Below are positions 27,237 to 35,547 of a DNA stretch of 64,000 nt, in pieces (position 1 is the first letter of the stretch; each line of letters opens with the position of its first letter). The position numbers and the translations under genes are program-made. The DNA lies in contig JABXIS010000049.1 of the NCBI GenBank assembly GCA_013372975.1, positions 20,250 through 84,249 of the forward strand. Direction: 5' to 3'. The notes under the pieces were generated by a model that saw nothing but the letters and a program-made list of their open reading frames with translations, made no database searches and was not told the DNA's origin. This stretch comes from Alphaproteobacteria bacterium (GTDB lineage: Bacteria; Pseudomonadota; Alphaproteobacteria; Sphingomonadales; Kordiimonadaceae).

Positions 27237-27773
27237 TTATTTAGGCGCGATCACCATAATCATCTGGCGGCCTTCCATTTTCGGCCGGGCTTCGATTTTG
27301 GCTTCTTCTTCCATCTCGGCCGCAACCTTTTTGAGAACTTCCATTCCCAGTTCCTGGTGCGCCATTTCCCGACCGCGGAAACGGATGGTAACCTTCACCT
27401 TGTCGCCCTTGGCGATAAACTGGTGAATCTTCTTCATCTTGGTTTCATAGTCATGGACATCGATGCCTGGGCGCATCTTGATTTCCTTGACTTCCTGGGT
27501 CTTCTGATTTTTCCGTGCAGCGTTGGCTTTCTTTTGCTGCTCGTACTTGAATTTGCCGTAGTCGAGAACCTTACATACAGGGGGTTCCGCGTTCGGCGAG
27601 ATTTCCACAAGGTCTAGCCCGCTATCGCGTGCAATGTCCATTGCCTGCGCTGTTGTAACTACACCGTGGTTTTCACCATTTGCACCGATCAGGCGTACTT
27701 CACGTACCCGGATTTGATCGTTCACGCGCGGCCCGTCCTGTTTAGGTGGTGCCGCAAATTGCCCTCTACGTAT
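27237..27773 (-). CDS. infC: Translation initiation factor IF-3, probable AUA start
   Basis: The 178-residue factor binds the 30S subunit, keeps it free of 50S and checks the initiator codon. The N-terminal domain begins with [16 protein letters not shown], the linker is Lys-rich ([18 protein letters not shown]), and the C-terminal domain contains [18 protein letters not shown] and [16 protein letters not shown]. Homologues start 14 to 16 residues before GPR, which points to ATA at 27773. A GGAGA site lies seven bases upstream of that codon. The in-frame ATG at 27803 has no good ribosome site, and the GGAGA would fall inside its coding part. IF-3 genes commonly use AUU-like starts so that IF-3 represses its own translation. 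Confidence 0.93.
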   Translation of the reverse strand: MRRGQFAAPPKQDGPRVNDQIRVREVRLIGANGENHGVVTTAQAMDIARDSGLDLVEISPNAEPPVCKVLDYGKFKYEQQKKANAARKNQKTQEVKEIKMRPGIDVHDYETKMKKIHQFIAKGDKVKVTIRFRGREMAHQELGMEVLKKVAAEMEEEAKIEARPKMEGRQMIMVIAPK

Positions 27774-28184
27774 GGTCAGTTCTCCTATATCTCGTTTAAC
27801 CATCAAATGTGCGATGGCGAGCCTGAGTGACTCGCCAATGAGCTTACTATAACTTGCTTTTAAGCTCCTGCAAAGCCTTGAAACACATGGGTTTTGGCCA
27901 CGCCGAACATCCAGCAATCTATTCCGTCTCCCCCTTGCTCGGCTGACAGTGTTTTTGGGTATGGCGTTGTACAAAAAACCGAGCACAAAGGAAAAATATG
28001 GAAAGGCGAGTTAACGACGGTGTGTGCGGAAGTCAAGTAAAGCCTTGGGTTTTCGACCCATTGATGGGTAAACCGCCTTACTTGCGATGCGGTGATGTCA
28101 CATCAATGGGCGCCCAAAGATTTTATAGTTGGTGTTTTCGTAAAGGTTGCGTAACTTCCACAATTACTAACGTTAGGGGGATTT
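27774..28184. other. Divergent intergenic region, infC leader and DUF898 promoter region
   Basis: This 411-base gap separates infC from the divergent DUF898 gene. The infC side has a seven-base-pair hairpin (27815-27821 with 27831-27837, GGCGAG/CTCGCC core) about 40 bases upstream of the start, and the IF-3 frame stays open as far as 27986 without conserved protein. Near 28060-28120 the sequence ATGGGTAAACC..CATCAATGGGCGC holds repeated ATGGG words but no clear structure. No convincing gene was found. No thrS lies beside infC. Confidence 0.5.
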
Positions 28185-29300
28185 ATGACGACGCCAACAA
28201 ATCTGCCGCCTTCGGGCGAGCCATCAGCCAGCACGGCTGAGACACTGCACAAGTTTGAATTTACCGGCACCGCGGGAGAGATGGTGCCAATCATTCTGAA
28301 AAACTTGCTTTTCAACATTTTGACATTGTCGCTCTACCGCTTTTGGGGCCGCACCAATATTCGTCGCTACATCTGGGAAAACACGCGGTTCAAAGATGAT
28401 CCGTTTGAATATACCGGTACAGGCGGCGAAATGTTTGTGGGGTTCCTGATCGTGATGGTGGCCGTTTTTCTGCCGTTGATCGGTCTCATGACCTGGGCAC
28501 AGACGCTGGCAATGCAGGGCGATATCACGGGTACGGTACTCTTTTTTGTTCTGTATCTGTTTATTCTTTGGCTGATCCCGTTTGGTCTATACCGAGCCTT
28601 CAAATATCGTATGTCCCGTACACGTTGGCGCGGTGTAAGGGGCGCGCAGCTGGGTTCGGGTGCCAAATATGCCACCGAAACCTTCAGCTACTCGATCCTG
28701 ACCGGTTTGACGCTGGGGCTTTTGTACCCGTTTATGGATAACAAGCTCTATAGCCTGGAAACCAATGATCGGCGGTTTGGCTCCGGCCGTTTTTCCTACA
28801 AAGCTGGTGCTGGCACACTTTACAAAGCTTTCTTTGTCTCAGTAGGTGTTGCAATTTTGGCATCTCTGGTTCTCGGGTTCTTGGGCCTTTTTTCCCAATT
28901 CGCAAAAGCAGTAAGGACGGGTGCTCAACCAGACGCTGATTTCTTTATCAGCGTCTTCGGCTCCTATATTATCTTTCTGGTTGTTATGGGGCTGGCTTTC
29001 TCTTTGTACGCATATGCCAAATTGCAACATTTCTGGAACAACACAAAGTTCCAGACCGCAGAGTTCCGCTTCGTCGGCACCCTGGGCGGCTTGATCAAGC
29101 TGTTTGTTGGCAACATTGCGCTTACAATCGTGACCCTTGGCATTGCCTACCCAATCGCCCAGATGCGTGTTGTGCGTTTCATGGTCGAGAATATGTCGCT
29201 TGAAGGCAGCTTGGATTTGTCGAAAATTTCCCAGTCTGATGAAGCAGAACCAAGTTTTGGCGAAGGCCTCGCTGAAGGCTTCGATATGGGAACGATATAG
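28185..29300 (+). CDS. DUF898 (YjgN-like) membrane protein
   Basis: The 371-residue product has the DUF898 layout: a short N-terminal strand (HKFEFTGTAGEM), then the repeated motif LTLSLYRFWGRTNIRRYIW, with a related copy later as TLGLLYPFMDNKLY, and a TGTGGEMFVGFL segment. There are about six to seven transmembrane helices. The function is unknown in all members known to me. The stop lies three bases from the following M48 peptidase, so the two are co-transcribed; this pairing is recurrent in proteobacteria to my knowledge. The start ATG follows TTAGGGGG. It is an inner membrane protein, possibly a partner or substrate of the peptidase. Confidence 0.88.
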   Translation: MTTPTNLPPSGEPSASTAETLHKFEFTGTAGEMVPIILKNLLFNILTLSLYRFWGRTNIRRYIWENTRFKDDPFEYTGTGGEMFVGFLIVMVAVFLPLIGLMTWAQTLAMQGDITGTVLFFVLYLFILWLIPFGLYRAFKYRMSRTRWRGVRGAQLGSGAKYATETFSYSILTGLTLGLLYPFMDNKLYSLETNDRRFGSGRFSYKAGAGTLYKAFFVSVGVAILASLVLGFLGLFSQFAKAVRTGAQPDADFFISVFGSYIIFLVVMGLAFSLYAYAKLQHFWNNTKFQTAEFRFVGTLGGLIKLFVGNIALTIVTLGIAYPIAQMRVVRFMVENMSLEGSLDLSKISQSDEAEPSFGEGLAEGFDMGTI

Positions 29301-29303
29301 GCC

Positions 29304-30389
29304 ATGCGTCTTCAGGGCCGATATTTTGATGGCACCAGCCTTGACCCAGTTGAGGTCCAGCTGGTGTTTGATCAGGGTCGCCTTGTTGTGAAAAACATGG
29401 ATGGGCAGACAATGTCTGCTCATCCCGCCCAATATATTGTTCTTCTTTATGCCGATCGTCTTGGTCACCGGATTGACCTTGGGATAAGCGGCATGAAGGA
29501 TCTGCGCCTGATGATTGAAGGCGACGGGGTTCGGACGAAACTGGGGGCCCATATTCCTCAGGTTCTTGGCCCGGTTCGGAATGAAGGTTGGGCTTCCGCT
29601 GCGAAGGTTTCCGCTTTTCTAATTGGCTTTTTTGCTCTGTTGGGTCTTGCTGCCTGGCAACTTGAAAGGGTTTTACCAGTGCTGGTACCGGACCGGTATG
29701 CGGCAGACCTTGGCGCAGAGCTGGCAGATAGCTATAAGGATTTTCTGGGGGGGACCTGTAGTACCCCTGACGGTGACGCCGCGCTTGCGGCGATGACAAA
29801 GCGCCTGACCCAAGCCTACGATACGCGCATTCCGCTGGTTGTCAGCGTGTCTGACAACGATATGGTGAATGCTTTCGCATTGCCGGGCGGACAGGTGGTT
29901 CTCTTCAAGGGCCTGATCACAGAGGCCGGGTCTGCGGAAGAGGTGGCAGGTGTATTGGCCCATGAGATTGGCCATGTTAAAAACCGGCACCCGCTGCGCG
30001 GGCTTACGCGTGCCATGGGGCTTGGCATTGTTGCATCCCTGATATCCGGCAGCAATGTGGCCGACCTCACACAACAGCTTGTATCCCTTGGGTTCAACCG
30101 GACTATGGAACGGGAAGCAGATACGGAAGCTGTCACAATTCTTGAGGGTGCCGATGTATCGCTTGAGCCTCTCGCCGGTTTCTTCGAGCGCCTTGCCAGC
30201 AAAGGCGAAAAAGACCTGCCGGATTTTGTCAGCTTCCTCTCAACTCACCCCATGTCGGGAGAACGGGCTGAGACCTTGCTTAGCCATGTGCGTGCGGGTG
30301 ATCATCTGCCGATCCTTACTGATGAGGAATGGTCCGCTTTGCAAGCCATGTGTGGTGGTGATGCAGCAGGGCAAACGTCAGATGAATAA
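29304..30389 (+). CDS. M48 family zinc metallopeptidase with N-terminal membrane anchor
   Basis: This 361-residue protease has the zinc motif HEIGHVKNRHP near residue 219 and the third ligand region READTEAVTILEGADVS near residue 270. The first 95 residues form a beta-rich domain, followed by one transmembrane helix (about 98-118), so the catalytic domain probably faces the periplasm. It resembles the BepA/LoiP group rather than the multi-pass HtpX protein encoded elsewhere here. It follows the DUF898 gene after three bases. The two gene products may act together in membrane or envelope quality control; this is inferred from the coupling. Confidence 0.88.
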   Translation: MRLQGRYFDGTSLDPVEVQLVFDQGRLVVKNMDGQTMSAHPAQYIVLLYADRLGHRIDLGISGMKDLRLMIEGDGVRTKLGAHIPQVLGPVRNEGWASAAKVSAFLIGFFALLGLAAWQLERVLPVLVPDRYAADLGAELADSYKDFLGGTCSTPDGDAALAAMTKRLTQAYDTRIPLVVSVSDNDMVNAFALPGGQVVLFKGLITEAGSAEEVAGVLAHEIGHVKNRHPLRGLTRAMGLGIVASLISGSNVADLTQQLVSLGFNRTMEREADTEAVTILEGADVSLEPLAGFFERLASKGEKDLPDFVSFLSTHPMSGERAETLLSHVRAGDHLPILTDEEWSALQAMCGGDAAGQTSDE

Positions 30390-30476
30390 TCCGAAACCGC
30401 GGCTTTGATCGTTGTGTCCGGACGTTCTGCTTCCTAAAGTGCGGAAAACAAGAGTGATAGTCCGAAGGAGTATGAC

Positions 30477-31232
30477 GTGACCAGCCCATCTTTCCTGAAA
30501 ACTGACCATGGCAGCAAGATCGCTTATCACCAGAGCGCGGGCTTTGGCCCGGGAGTGGTATTCCTTGGTGGCTTCATGAGCGACATGGAAGGCGGCAAAG
30601 CGTTGGAGCTTGAGGCCTATTGTCGGCGGGTGGGCCGGGCGTTTGTCCGGTTTGATTATTTTGGCCATGGCCAGTCATCGGGCGCGTTTGCGGATGGTAC
30701 CATCGGGCATTGGCTGAAGGATGCGCTGGCGGTGATCGATTGGCTCACGGAAGGCCCGCAGATTCTCGTCGGCAGCTCCATGGGAGGGTGGATATCCCTT
30801 CTGGCGGCCAAGGCGCGGCCAGGTCGGGTGAAGGGGCTTGTAGGTATTGCGGCGGCCCCCGATTTTACCGTGTGGCATTGGGACGCCATGAGTGCGGAAG
30901 ACCAGCAGACCATCCTCGATACCGGCAGGCTTGAGGTGTTTTCCGACTATGGGCCCGACCCCTATGTGTTTACCAAGGCATTGTTTGATGACGGTTGGCA
31001 AAACCGGGTGAACAATGGCCCCATCCATCTGGATATTCCAGTGCGTTTGATTCAGGGCACAGCCGACCCGGATGTGCCGTGGCAAACTGCCATGAAAATC
31101 GCAGACAATATCACCGGTGAAAACACCGAAGTCATATTGGTGCCGGGTGGGGATCATCGGCTGTCGCGCGATGTGGACCTGAAACGCCTAGTGCGGGTGG
31201 TTGACGGCGTGGCGCGCGAGATTGGGGCATAG
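30477..31232 (+). CDS. Alpha/beta hydrolase
   Basis: The 251-residue protein is a single-domain alpha/beta hydrolase. The oxyanion region is VFLGGFMSDMEG, the nucleophile elbow GSSMGG sits near residue 98, the acid residue is in the VRLIQGTADPDVPW strand, and the catalytic histidine is in VPGGDHRLSR. The sequence is closest in style to mitochondrial ABHD10-type palmitoyl (acyl-protein) thioesterases. It starts at GTG 30477, with AAGGAG eight bases upstream. It ends four bases before nth. The natural substrate is unknown; esterase or thioesterase activity is likely. Confidence 0.85.
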   Translation: MTSPSFLKTDHGSKIAYHQSAGFGPGVVFLGGFMSDMEGGKALELEAYCRRVGRAFVRFDYFGHGQSSGAFADGTIGHWLKDALAVIDWLTEGPQILVGSSMGGWISLLAAKARPGRVKGLVGIAAAPDFTVWHWDAMSAEDQQTILDTGRLEVFSDYGPDPYVFTKALFDDGWQNRVNNGPIHLDIPVRLIQGTADPDVPWQTAMKIADNITGENTEVILVPGGDHRLSRDVDLKRLVRVVDGVAREIGA

Positions 31233-31236
31233 GGCG

Positions 31237-31890
31237 GTGGCTGGCAAATATTCGAAACTGAAGCGGGACGAGATTTTCGAGTTTTTCGCACGCCTCGCGG
31301 AAGATAACCCGAACCCCGAGGGCGAGCTTGATTATGTGAACGAGTTCACGCTTCTGGTGGCAGTGGTATTAAGCGCGCAGGCGACAGATGTGGGCGTGAA
31401 CAAGGCCACCAAAAACCTGTGGCCTGTGGCGGACACGCCCGAGAAAATGCTGGCACTCGGTGTCGATGGCCTCAAGAAATATATCAAAACCATCGGGCTT
31501 TATAACTCGAAGGCCGAAAATGTGATCAAGCTGTGCTGTGATTTGATCGACAAGCACGACAGCAAGGTACCAGAAACGCGCGAAGAGCTCGTCGCACTCG
31601 CGGGTGTGGGCCGCAAAACCGCCAATGTGGTGCTGAACATCGCTTTTGGCCAACCGACATGCGCGGTGGATACCCATATTTTCCGCGTCTCAAACCGTAC
31701 CGGCCTCGCGCCGGGCAAGAATGTGGACAGGGTTGAGGATGCACTGATGAAGGTGATCCCTGACCCCTTCAAGCTCCATGCCCACCACTGGCTGATCCTG
31801 CAGGGGCGATACATCTGCAAGGCCCGCAAGCCCGACTGTGCCAAATGCAAGCTGACGGATATTTGCAAGTTCAAGGAGAAGACACTTTGA
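31237..31890 (+). CDS. nth: Endonuclease III
   Basis: The 217-residue DNA glycosylase/AP lyase removes oxidised pyrimidines. It has the helix-hairpin-helix LAGVGRKTANVVLN with the catalytic lysine, the catalytic aspartate in CAVDTHIFRVSNR, and the C-terminal [4Fe-4S] cluster pattern C-x6-C-x2-C-x5-C (CKARKPDCAKCKLTDIC). The start is probably the GTG at 31237 behind AGGG, four bases after the hydrolase stop. The stop overlaps the TTG start of the M20 peptidase. All features of an active enzyme are present. Confidence 0.95.
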   Translation: MAGKYSKLKRDEIFEFFARLAEDNPNPEGELDYVNEFTLLVAVVLSAQATDVGVNKATKNLWPVADTPEKMLALGVDGLKKYIKTIGLYNSKAENVIKLCCDLIDKHDSKVPETREELVALAGVGRKTANVVLNIAFGQPTCAVDTHIFRVSNRTGLAPGKNVDRVEDALMKVIPDPFKLHAHHWLILQGRYICKARKPDCAKCKLTDICKFKEKTL

Positions 31891-33410
31891 GCAATGATCA
31901 ATCGGAAGCTGAAGAATTACGAGCGTCAACTTCTTTGGTTTTTGTTCCGTTGAAGATTCTGGGATTGGGGCTTGTGGCGCTCGCCATCTTCATGGTGGCC
32001 AACACGCAGGCCAAATTGCCAGCGGATGACGCGAAACACCTGAATCCCGCTGAGTATGATGTGGCGGGCGCCATGCAAATGGCCGAGCGGCTGGCGGGCG
32101 CCGTGCGGTTTGAAACCGTTTCCTACAACCTTGATAGGGCACCGGATGATACGGCCTTCAAAGGCTTTCAGGATTATCTGGTGGATACCTACCCAGCGGC
32201 GCACACTGTGCTGGAACGCGAAGTCGTCTCAGACTATTCCCTGATGTATCGCTGGCCTGCCGCCCATGATGCCGACAAGAAACCCATTGCGCTTACGGCC
32301 CATATGGATGTTGTGCCAGTGCCGGAAACGGGCCTGAAGGATTGGCCGCAGCCGCCTTTCGCTGGCGTGATCGACGATGACGGTGTTCTGTGGGGCCGTG
32401 GCACCCTTGATGACAAAGGCATCCTGATCTCGATTATGGAAGCGGTGGAACGTTTGGCCGAAAGCGGGTTTCAGCCTGACCGCGATATATATCTTATGTT
32501 TGGCCATGATGAAGAGCTTGGCGGCGACAGAGGCGCAGCTGTGATGGCCAAAATGCTGGCAGATCGCGGCGTGCAGCTTGCCTGGCTTATGGATGAAGGC
32601 TCAGCCATCGCCGCAGGGGTAATCCCCGGCGTGGAAAGCCCTGTGGCGCTGATCAGCCTTGGTGAGAAAGGGTCGGTCACGCTCAAGTTTTCGGCAACTG
32701 ACGACGGTGGGCATTCCAGCGCGCCCAAACCCTATACGGCGGCCAGCCTTGCGGCCAAGGCCGGTTCAGCCCAGATGGAACACCAGTTCCCGCTGGTGCT
32801 GGATGAGCATCTGGAAGCTTTCCTGATGGCGGTGGCGCCAGAGCAACCTTTTCTCAATCGCTTCATGATCGCCAATCTGTGGGCCACACGCGGCTTGATG
32901 GCAGAAGAACTGGCAAAAAGCCCGACCGTGGCGGCCTTCATGCACACAACAACCGCTTTCACGATGATGAAATCGGGCGTAAAGACCAACATTCTGCCCC
33001 AGTATGGTGAAGCCGTGGTGAATTACCGTATTCATCCGCGCGATACGGTGGCGGGCGTGTTTGCGCGGGCGCAAGAGATCACGGCGAATGATCGGGTCAC
33101 CGTGGAGAAAATGGGCGAGGGCCGAGAGGCCTCCAGCCTGTCTGACCCGGAGGGCGAAGGATACCATGCGATCACCGCTGCCATAAAAGCCGAGTTTGGC
33201 GATATCCCGATCGCGCCCACGTTTACGGTGCAGGGCACTGATGCGCGCCACTATGATGGCGTGGCTGATGGGGTGTACCGTTTCATGCCGCTGGTGGTGG
33301 GCCCTGATACGCTGAAGCAAATTCACGGAACGGCGGAGCATATAACCATCGAAGCGCTGGCCCGGCAGGTGAGCTTCTTTGAAGTGCTTATCAGGAGGGC
33401 GGCGAAGTGA
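31887..33410 (+). CDS. M20 family metallopeptidase, membrane anchored
   Basis: This 507-residue protein is an M20 di-zinc peptidase of the carboxypeptidase S type. After an N-terminal transmembrane helix (about residues 22-40) come the zinc motifs LTAHMDVVPVP, WGRGTLDDKG and FGHDEELGGDRGA, then a dimerisation lid domain and a C-terminal zinc ligand region near QIHGTAEHI. It probably works in the periplasm on peptides or N-acyl amino acids. The TTG start overlaps the nth stop and has AAGGAG eight bases upstream, a better start than the longer frame that opens inside nth. The stop overlaps the next gene (GTGA). Confidence 0.9.
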   Translation: MSNDQSEAEELRASTSLVFVPLKILGLGLVALAIFMVANTQAKLPADDAKHLNPAEYDVAGAMQMAERLAGAVRFETVSYNLDRAPDDTAFKGFQDYLVDTYPAAHTVLEREVVSDYSLMYRWPAAHDADKKPIALTAHMDVVPVPETGLKDWPQPPFAGVIDDDGVLWGRGTLDDKGILISIMEAVERLAESGFQPDRDIYLMFGHDEELGGDRGAAVMAKMLADRGVQLAWLMDEGSAIAAGVIPGVESPVALISLGEKGSVTLKFSATDDGGHSSAPKPYTAASLAAKAGSAQMEHQFPLVLDEHLEAFLMAVAPEQPFLNRFMIANLWATRGLMAEELAKSPTVAAFMHTTTAFTMMKSGVKTNILPQYGEAVVNYRIHPRDTVAGVFARAQEITANDRVTVEKMGEGREASSLSDPEGEGYHAITAAIKAEFGDIPIAPTFTVQGTDARHYDGVADGVYRFMPLVVGPDTLKQIHGTAEHITIEALARQVSFFEVLIRRAAK

Positions 33411-34165
33411 AACGCGAAGATTTAGATTATAATGCTGCCGAGTTTGCACCTGAAGAGGACAACGTTTTTGGCCGGATTGCGGGTAGATATGATCGTTTGT
33501 GTGACATCTTCAGTTTCGGCATTCACAGGCAATGGAAGTCAAAAATGGCTCGCGCAATGGCACGGGAGCAGGCCAGTTTTATTTTGGATGTTGCTAGTGG
33601 AACAGGTGACATCCCGCTTAGATATCTCAGGCAAAAAAAACGAAACCCTGACGCTCGCCTTTTGGTCTCAGATATTTGCCCAGAGATGTTGGAGGTCGCG
33701 CAAGGGAAACTAGAAGGCAAGGACGATGGGCTTCGGTTCAAAGTGTTAAACGCCTACGATATGGCCTCGATAGAAGACAATTCTGTAGACCTCTACTCAA
33801 TATCTTTTGCGATGAAGATTTGTGACCGGGAATTGGTTCTGAAGGAAGCTTTTCGCGTGTTGAAGCCCGGAGGTACTTTTTTCTGCTTGGAAGCTTCTCA
33901 AATTCCGATCCGATTTATCCATAATGCCTATTTGGCCTATATGGACTGGTGTATGCCAATTATCGGAAGGTTAGCGGCAGAAGGGGATGCGAGTGCATAT
34001 CAGTACCTTTTGAAAGGGGTTCACGATTTCCCAAACCAGCGGGAATTGGCCGAGGAAATTCGAAGATATGGATTTATGGACGTCAGTTTTGAGAGTCTGA
34101 CATTTGGTATTACTGCGTTACACCGCGCTGTGAAGCCACCTTTTGCGGGTGTTGGCACTCCATAA
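33407..34165 (+). CDS. UbiE/COQ5-like class I SAM methyltransferase
   Basis: The 252-residue enzyme has the SAM-binding motif LDVASGTGDIPLRYL, DLYSISFAMKICDRE at motif II, and FRVLKPGGTFFCLEAS at motif III, in the order seen in UbiE/COQ5 enzymes of quinone biosynthesis. The usual first block, in the form of VFGRIAGRYDRLCDIFSFGIHRQW, is recognisable but split by substitutions. It starts with GTG overlapping the M20 stop. Compared with its neighbours, the gene looks clearly more AT-rich and uses more A/T-ending codons, which suggests later acquisition. The 3' end overlaps the convergent GNAT gene by 56 bases. It may be a second UbiE paralogue or act on another substrate. Confidence 0.8.
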   Translation: MKREDLDYNAAEFAPEEDNVFGRIAGRYDRLCDIFSFGIHRQWKSKMARAMAREQASFILDVASGTGDIPLRYLRQKKRNPDARLLVSDICPEMLEVAQGKLEGKDDGLRFKVLNAYDMASIEDNSVDLYSISFAMKICDRELVLKEAFRVLKPGGTFFCLEASQIPIRFIHNAYLAYMDWCMPIIGRLAAEGDASAYQYLLKGVHDFPNQRELAEEIRRYGFMDVSFESLTFGITALHRAVKPPFAGVGTP

Positions 34166-34598
34166 TCACCAGCCGTTCGCCGGGCACGGTTTTGAGGTCT
34201 TCTCCAACTTCCCGGAAACCCAATGTTTCATACACATGGCGTGCGCGGCTGTTGCGCTCGTAAACATCAAGCCAGATGACTTTTGCCTGATGCACCGTGA
34301 AGAAATATTCGAGCACCGCTTTCATGAAGGCTTTACCGATGCCGTCGCCGCGGCGTGCAACGATGATACGCCGCCATTCAACACGCCCCGGTTCGTTATC
34401 CAGCAGGATGGCATGGCCCAGCGGTGTGCCTTCGATATCTTCGGCGATCAGATAGTGATAGTCGGGATCATCCATATTTGTGTGATGAGTTGGCGCGTCC
34501 CACGCATGCACCATGGTGTTGGCAGGGTCCATCTCCAGTGACCGTATAAAAAAAATGTCATCTTTTGTGGCCTTGCGGATGCGTGCGAAGCTGTGCAT
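34110..34598 (-). CDS. GNAT family N-acetyltransferase
   Basis: This 162-residue protein carries the GNAT fold. The acetyl-CoA loop appears as RRGDGIGKAFMKAVLEYFF (an R/Q-x-x-G-x-G/A form), followed by LDVYERNSRARHVYETLGFREVG, the classic C-terminal pattern. GNATs acetylate amino groups of small molecules or proteins. It runs alone on the minus strand. Its last 19 codons overlap the 3' end of the UbiE-like gene and may have been extended into it. The substrate is not known. Confidence 0.88.
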   Translation of the reverse strand: MHSFARIRKATKDDIFFIRSLEMDPANTMVHAWDAPTHHTNMDDPDYHYLIAEDIEGTPLGHAILLDNEPGRVEWRRIIVARRGDGIGKAFMKAVLEYFFTVHQAKVIWLDVYERNSRARHVYETLGFREVGEDLKTVPGERLVIMECQHPQKVASQRGVTQ

Positions 34599-34633
34599 AT
34601 CTGATATTCCCCATCAAGCACCGGAGGCCGAGT

Positions 34634-35041
34634 ATGTCAGATTTCACCCTGCACCCGCAACTGGCGAAAGACACGGTATTTGTGGCGAAACTTCCTCTCT
34701 GTCGTGTGCTTCTGATGCAGGACAGTACCTATCCGTGGGTGGTGCTGGTACCGGAACGCGGCAATGTGCGCGAGATGCACCAACTTGATGAATCTGATCA
34801 ACAGCAATTGATGCGTGAGATCACGATGGTAGCCGAGCGTCTGGAAGTATTGTTTGAAGCTGACAAAATGAATGTGGCGGCGCTGGGGAACATGGTGCCG
34901 CAGCTGCATGTTCATATCGTTGCGCGGTATCAAGACGATCCTGCCTGGCCTGGGCCCATCTGGGGTGTGGTGCCCGCGCAGCTTTATGGTCCTGCTGTTC
35001 TTGATGACATGGTTGAGAAGGTTGCGAGTGTCCTAACCTAA
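34634..35041 (+). CDS. HIT-family protein
   Basis: The 135-residue product belongs to the histidine-triad superfamily. Its motif is NMVPQLHVHIVARYQDDPAW, near residue 89. Two of the motif histidines (HVH) are present, and the third position is hydrophobic, as in a common bacterial subgroup with the same DPAWP ending. HIT proteins hydrolyse or transfer nucleoside monophosphates. The ATG at 34634 is preceded by GGAGG. It stands alone between divergent and same-strand small genes, with no operon partner evident. Confidence 0.88.
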   Translation: MSDFTLHPQLAKDTVFVAKLPLCRVLLMQDSTYPWVVLVPERGNVREMHQLDESDQQQLMREITMVAERLEVLFEADKMNVAALGNMVPQLHVHIVARYQDDPAWPGPIWGVVPAQLYGPAVLDDMVEKVASVLT

Positions 35042-35111
35042 ATAAACTCTAGTAAGAATCATGCACGCCTTTGGTGTATATGTCGATCTTCTCTCAAGGA
35101 AGGAGGAGACA

Positions 35112-35477
35112 ATGCGCCAGACAATTTCCATGCTTGCTGCATCTGCCCTTGTTTTTGCGACCACGGCTTGTGGCAATGGGGGTGAGACAAAAGAACCTCA
35201 GGTAGAACCAACCATACCATCGGCTGATTGTAACGAGTTCACTACGGGAACAGTGAAGCTGAGTATCGTCGGCAACCCGAAAGACAGTTTTCGTATCATC
35301 ATGAAATGTGGCGATACGGAAGTGACACGATGTACAGCGACTGTACCGGCCGGCGGGAACGCCGACACATGTACCAAGCAGGGTCCTGTGCCCAATGGTG
35401 GAAGGCTTAGCTGTACGGTAGGGCCAGGCAACGGTAATTCCGCGGCGGCCCGCGTAGTAGCCAGTGCCTGCGGTTGA
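35112..35477 (+). CDS. Small secreted or lipoprotein, unknown
   Basis: The 121-residue product starts with a signal sequence (residues 1-21, SMLAASALVFATTACGNGG). A cysteine sits where a lipoprotein would be cleaved, but the -3 residue is Thr instead of Leu, so the lipobox is imperfect. The mature part has six further cysteines and many Thr, Ser and Gly, which suggests a disulfide-bonded periplasmic or surface protein. The ATG follows a very strong AGGAGGAG. A terminator shared with purH follows. I recognise no domain. Confidence 0.6.
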   Translation: MRQTISMLAASALVFATTACGNGGETKEPQVEPTIPSADCNEFTTGTVKLSIVGNPKDSFRIIMKCGDTEVTRCTATVPAGGNADTCTKQGPVPNGGRLSCTVGPGNGNSAAARVVASACG

Positions 35478-35495
35478 TGACATTGAGTAGTATAA

Positions 35496-35528
35496 GAAAG
35501 GCCGAGGCGGGGGCCTCGGCCTTCTTTT
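35496..35528. terminator. Bidirectional terminator between small secreted protein gene and purH
   Basis: The arms AAGGCCGAGG (35498-35507) and CCTCGGCCTT (35514-35523) pair perfectly around a six-base GC-rich loop, with TTCTTTTT after on the plus strand and an A-rich stretch on the other side. It ends transcription of both convergent genes. Confidence 0.9.
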
Positions 35529-35547
35529 TCAGGATTGCGCAGTCACT

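Noticed and set aside
27998..28240. 80-codon frame upstream of and into the DUF898 gene
   Set aside because: No ribosome site, overlaps the real start and has no homologous pattern.
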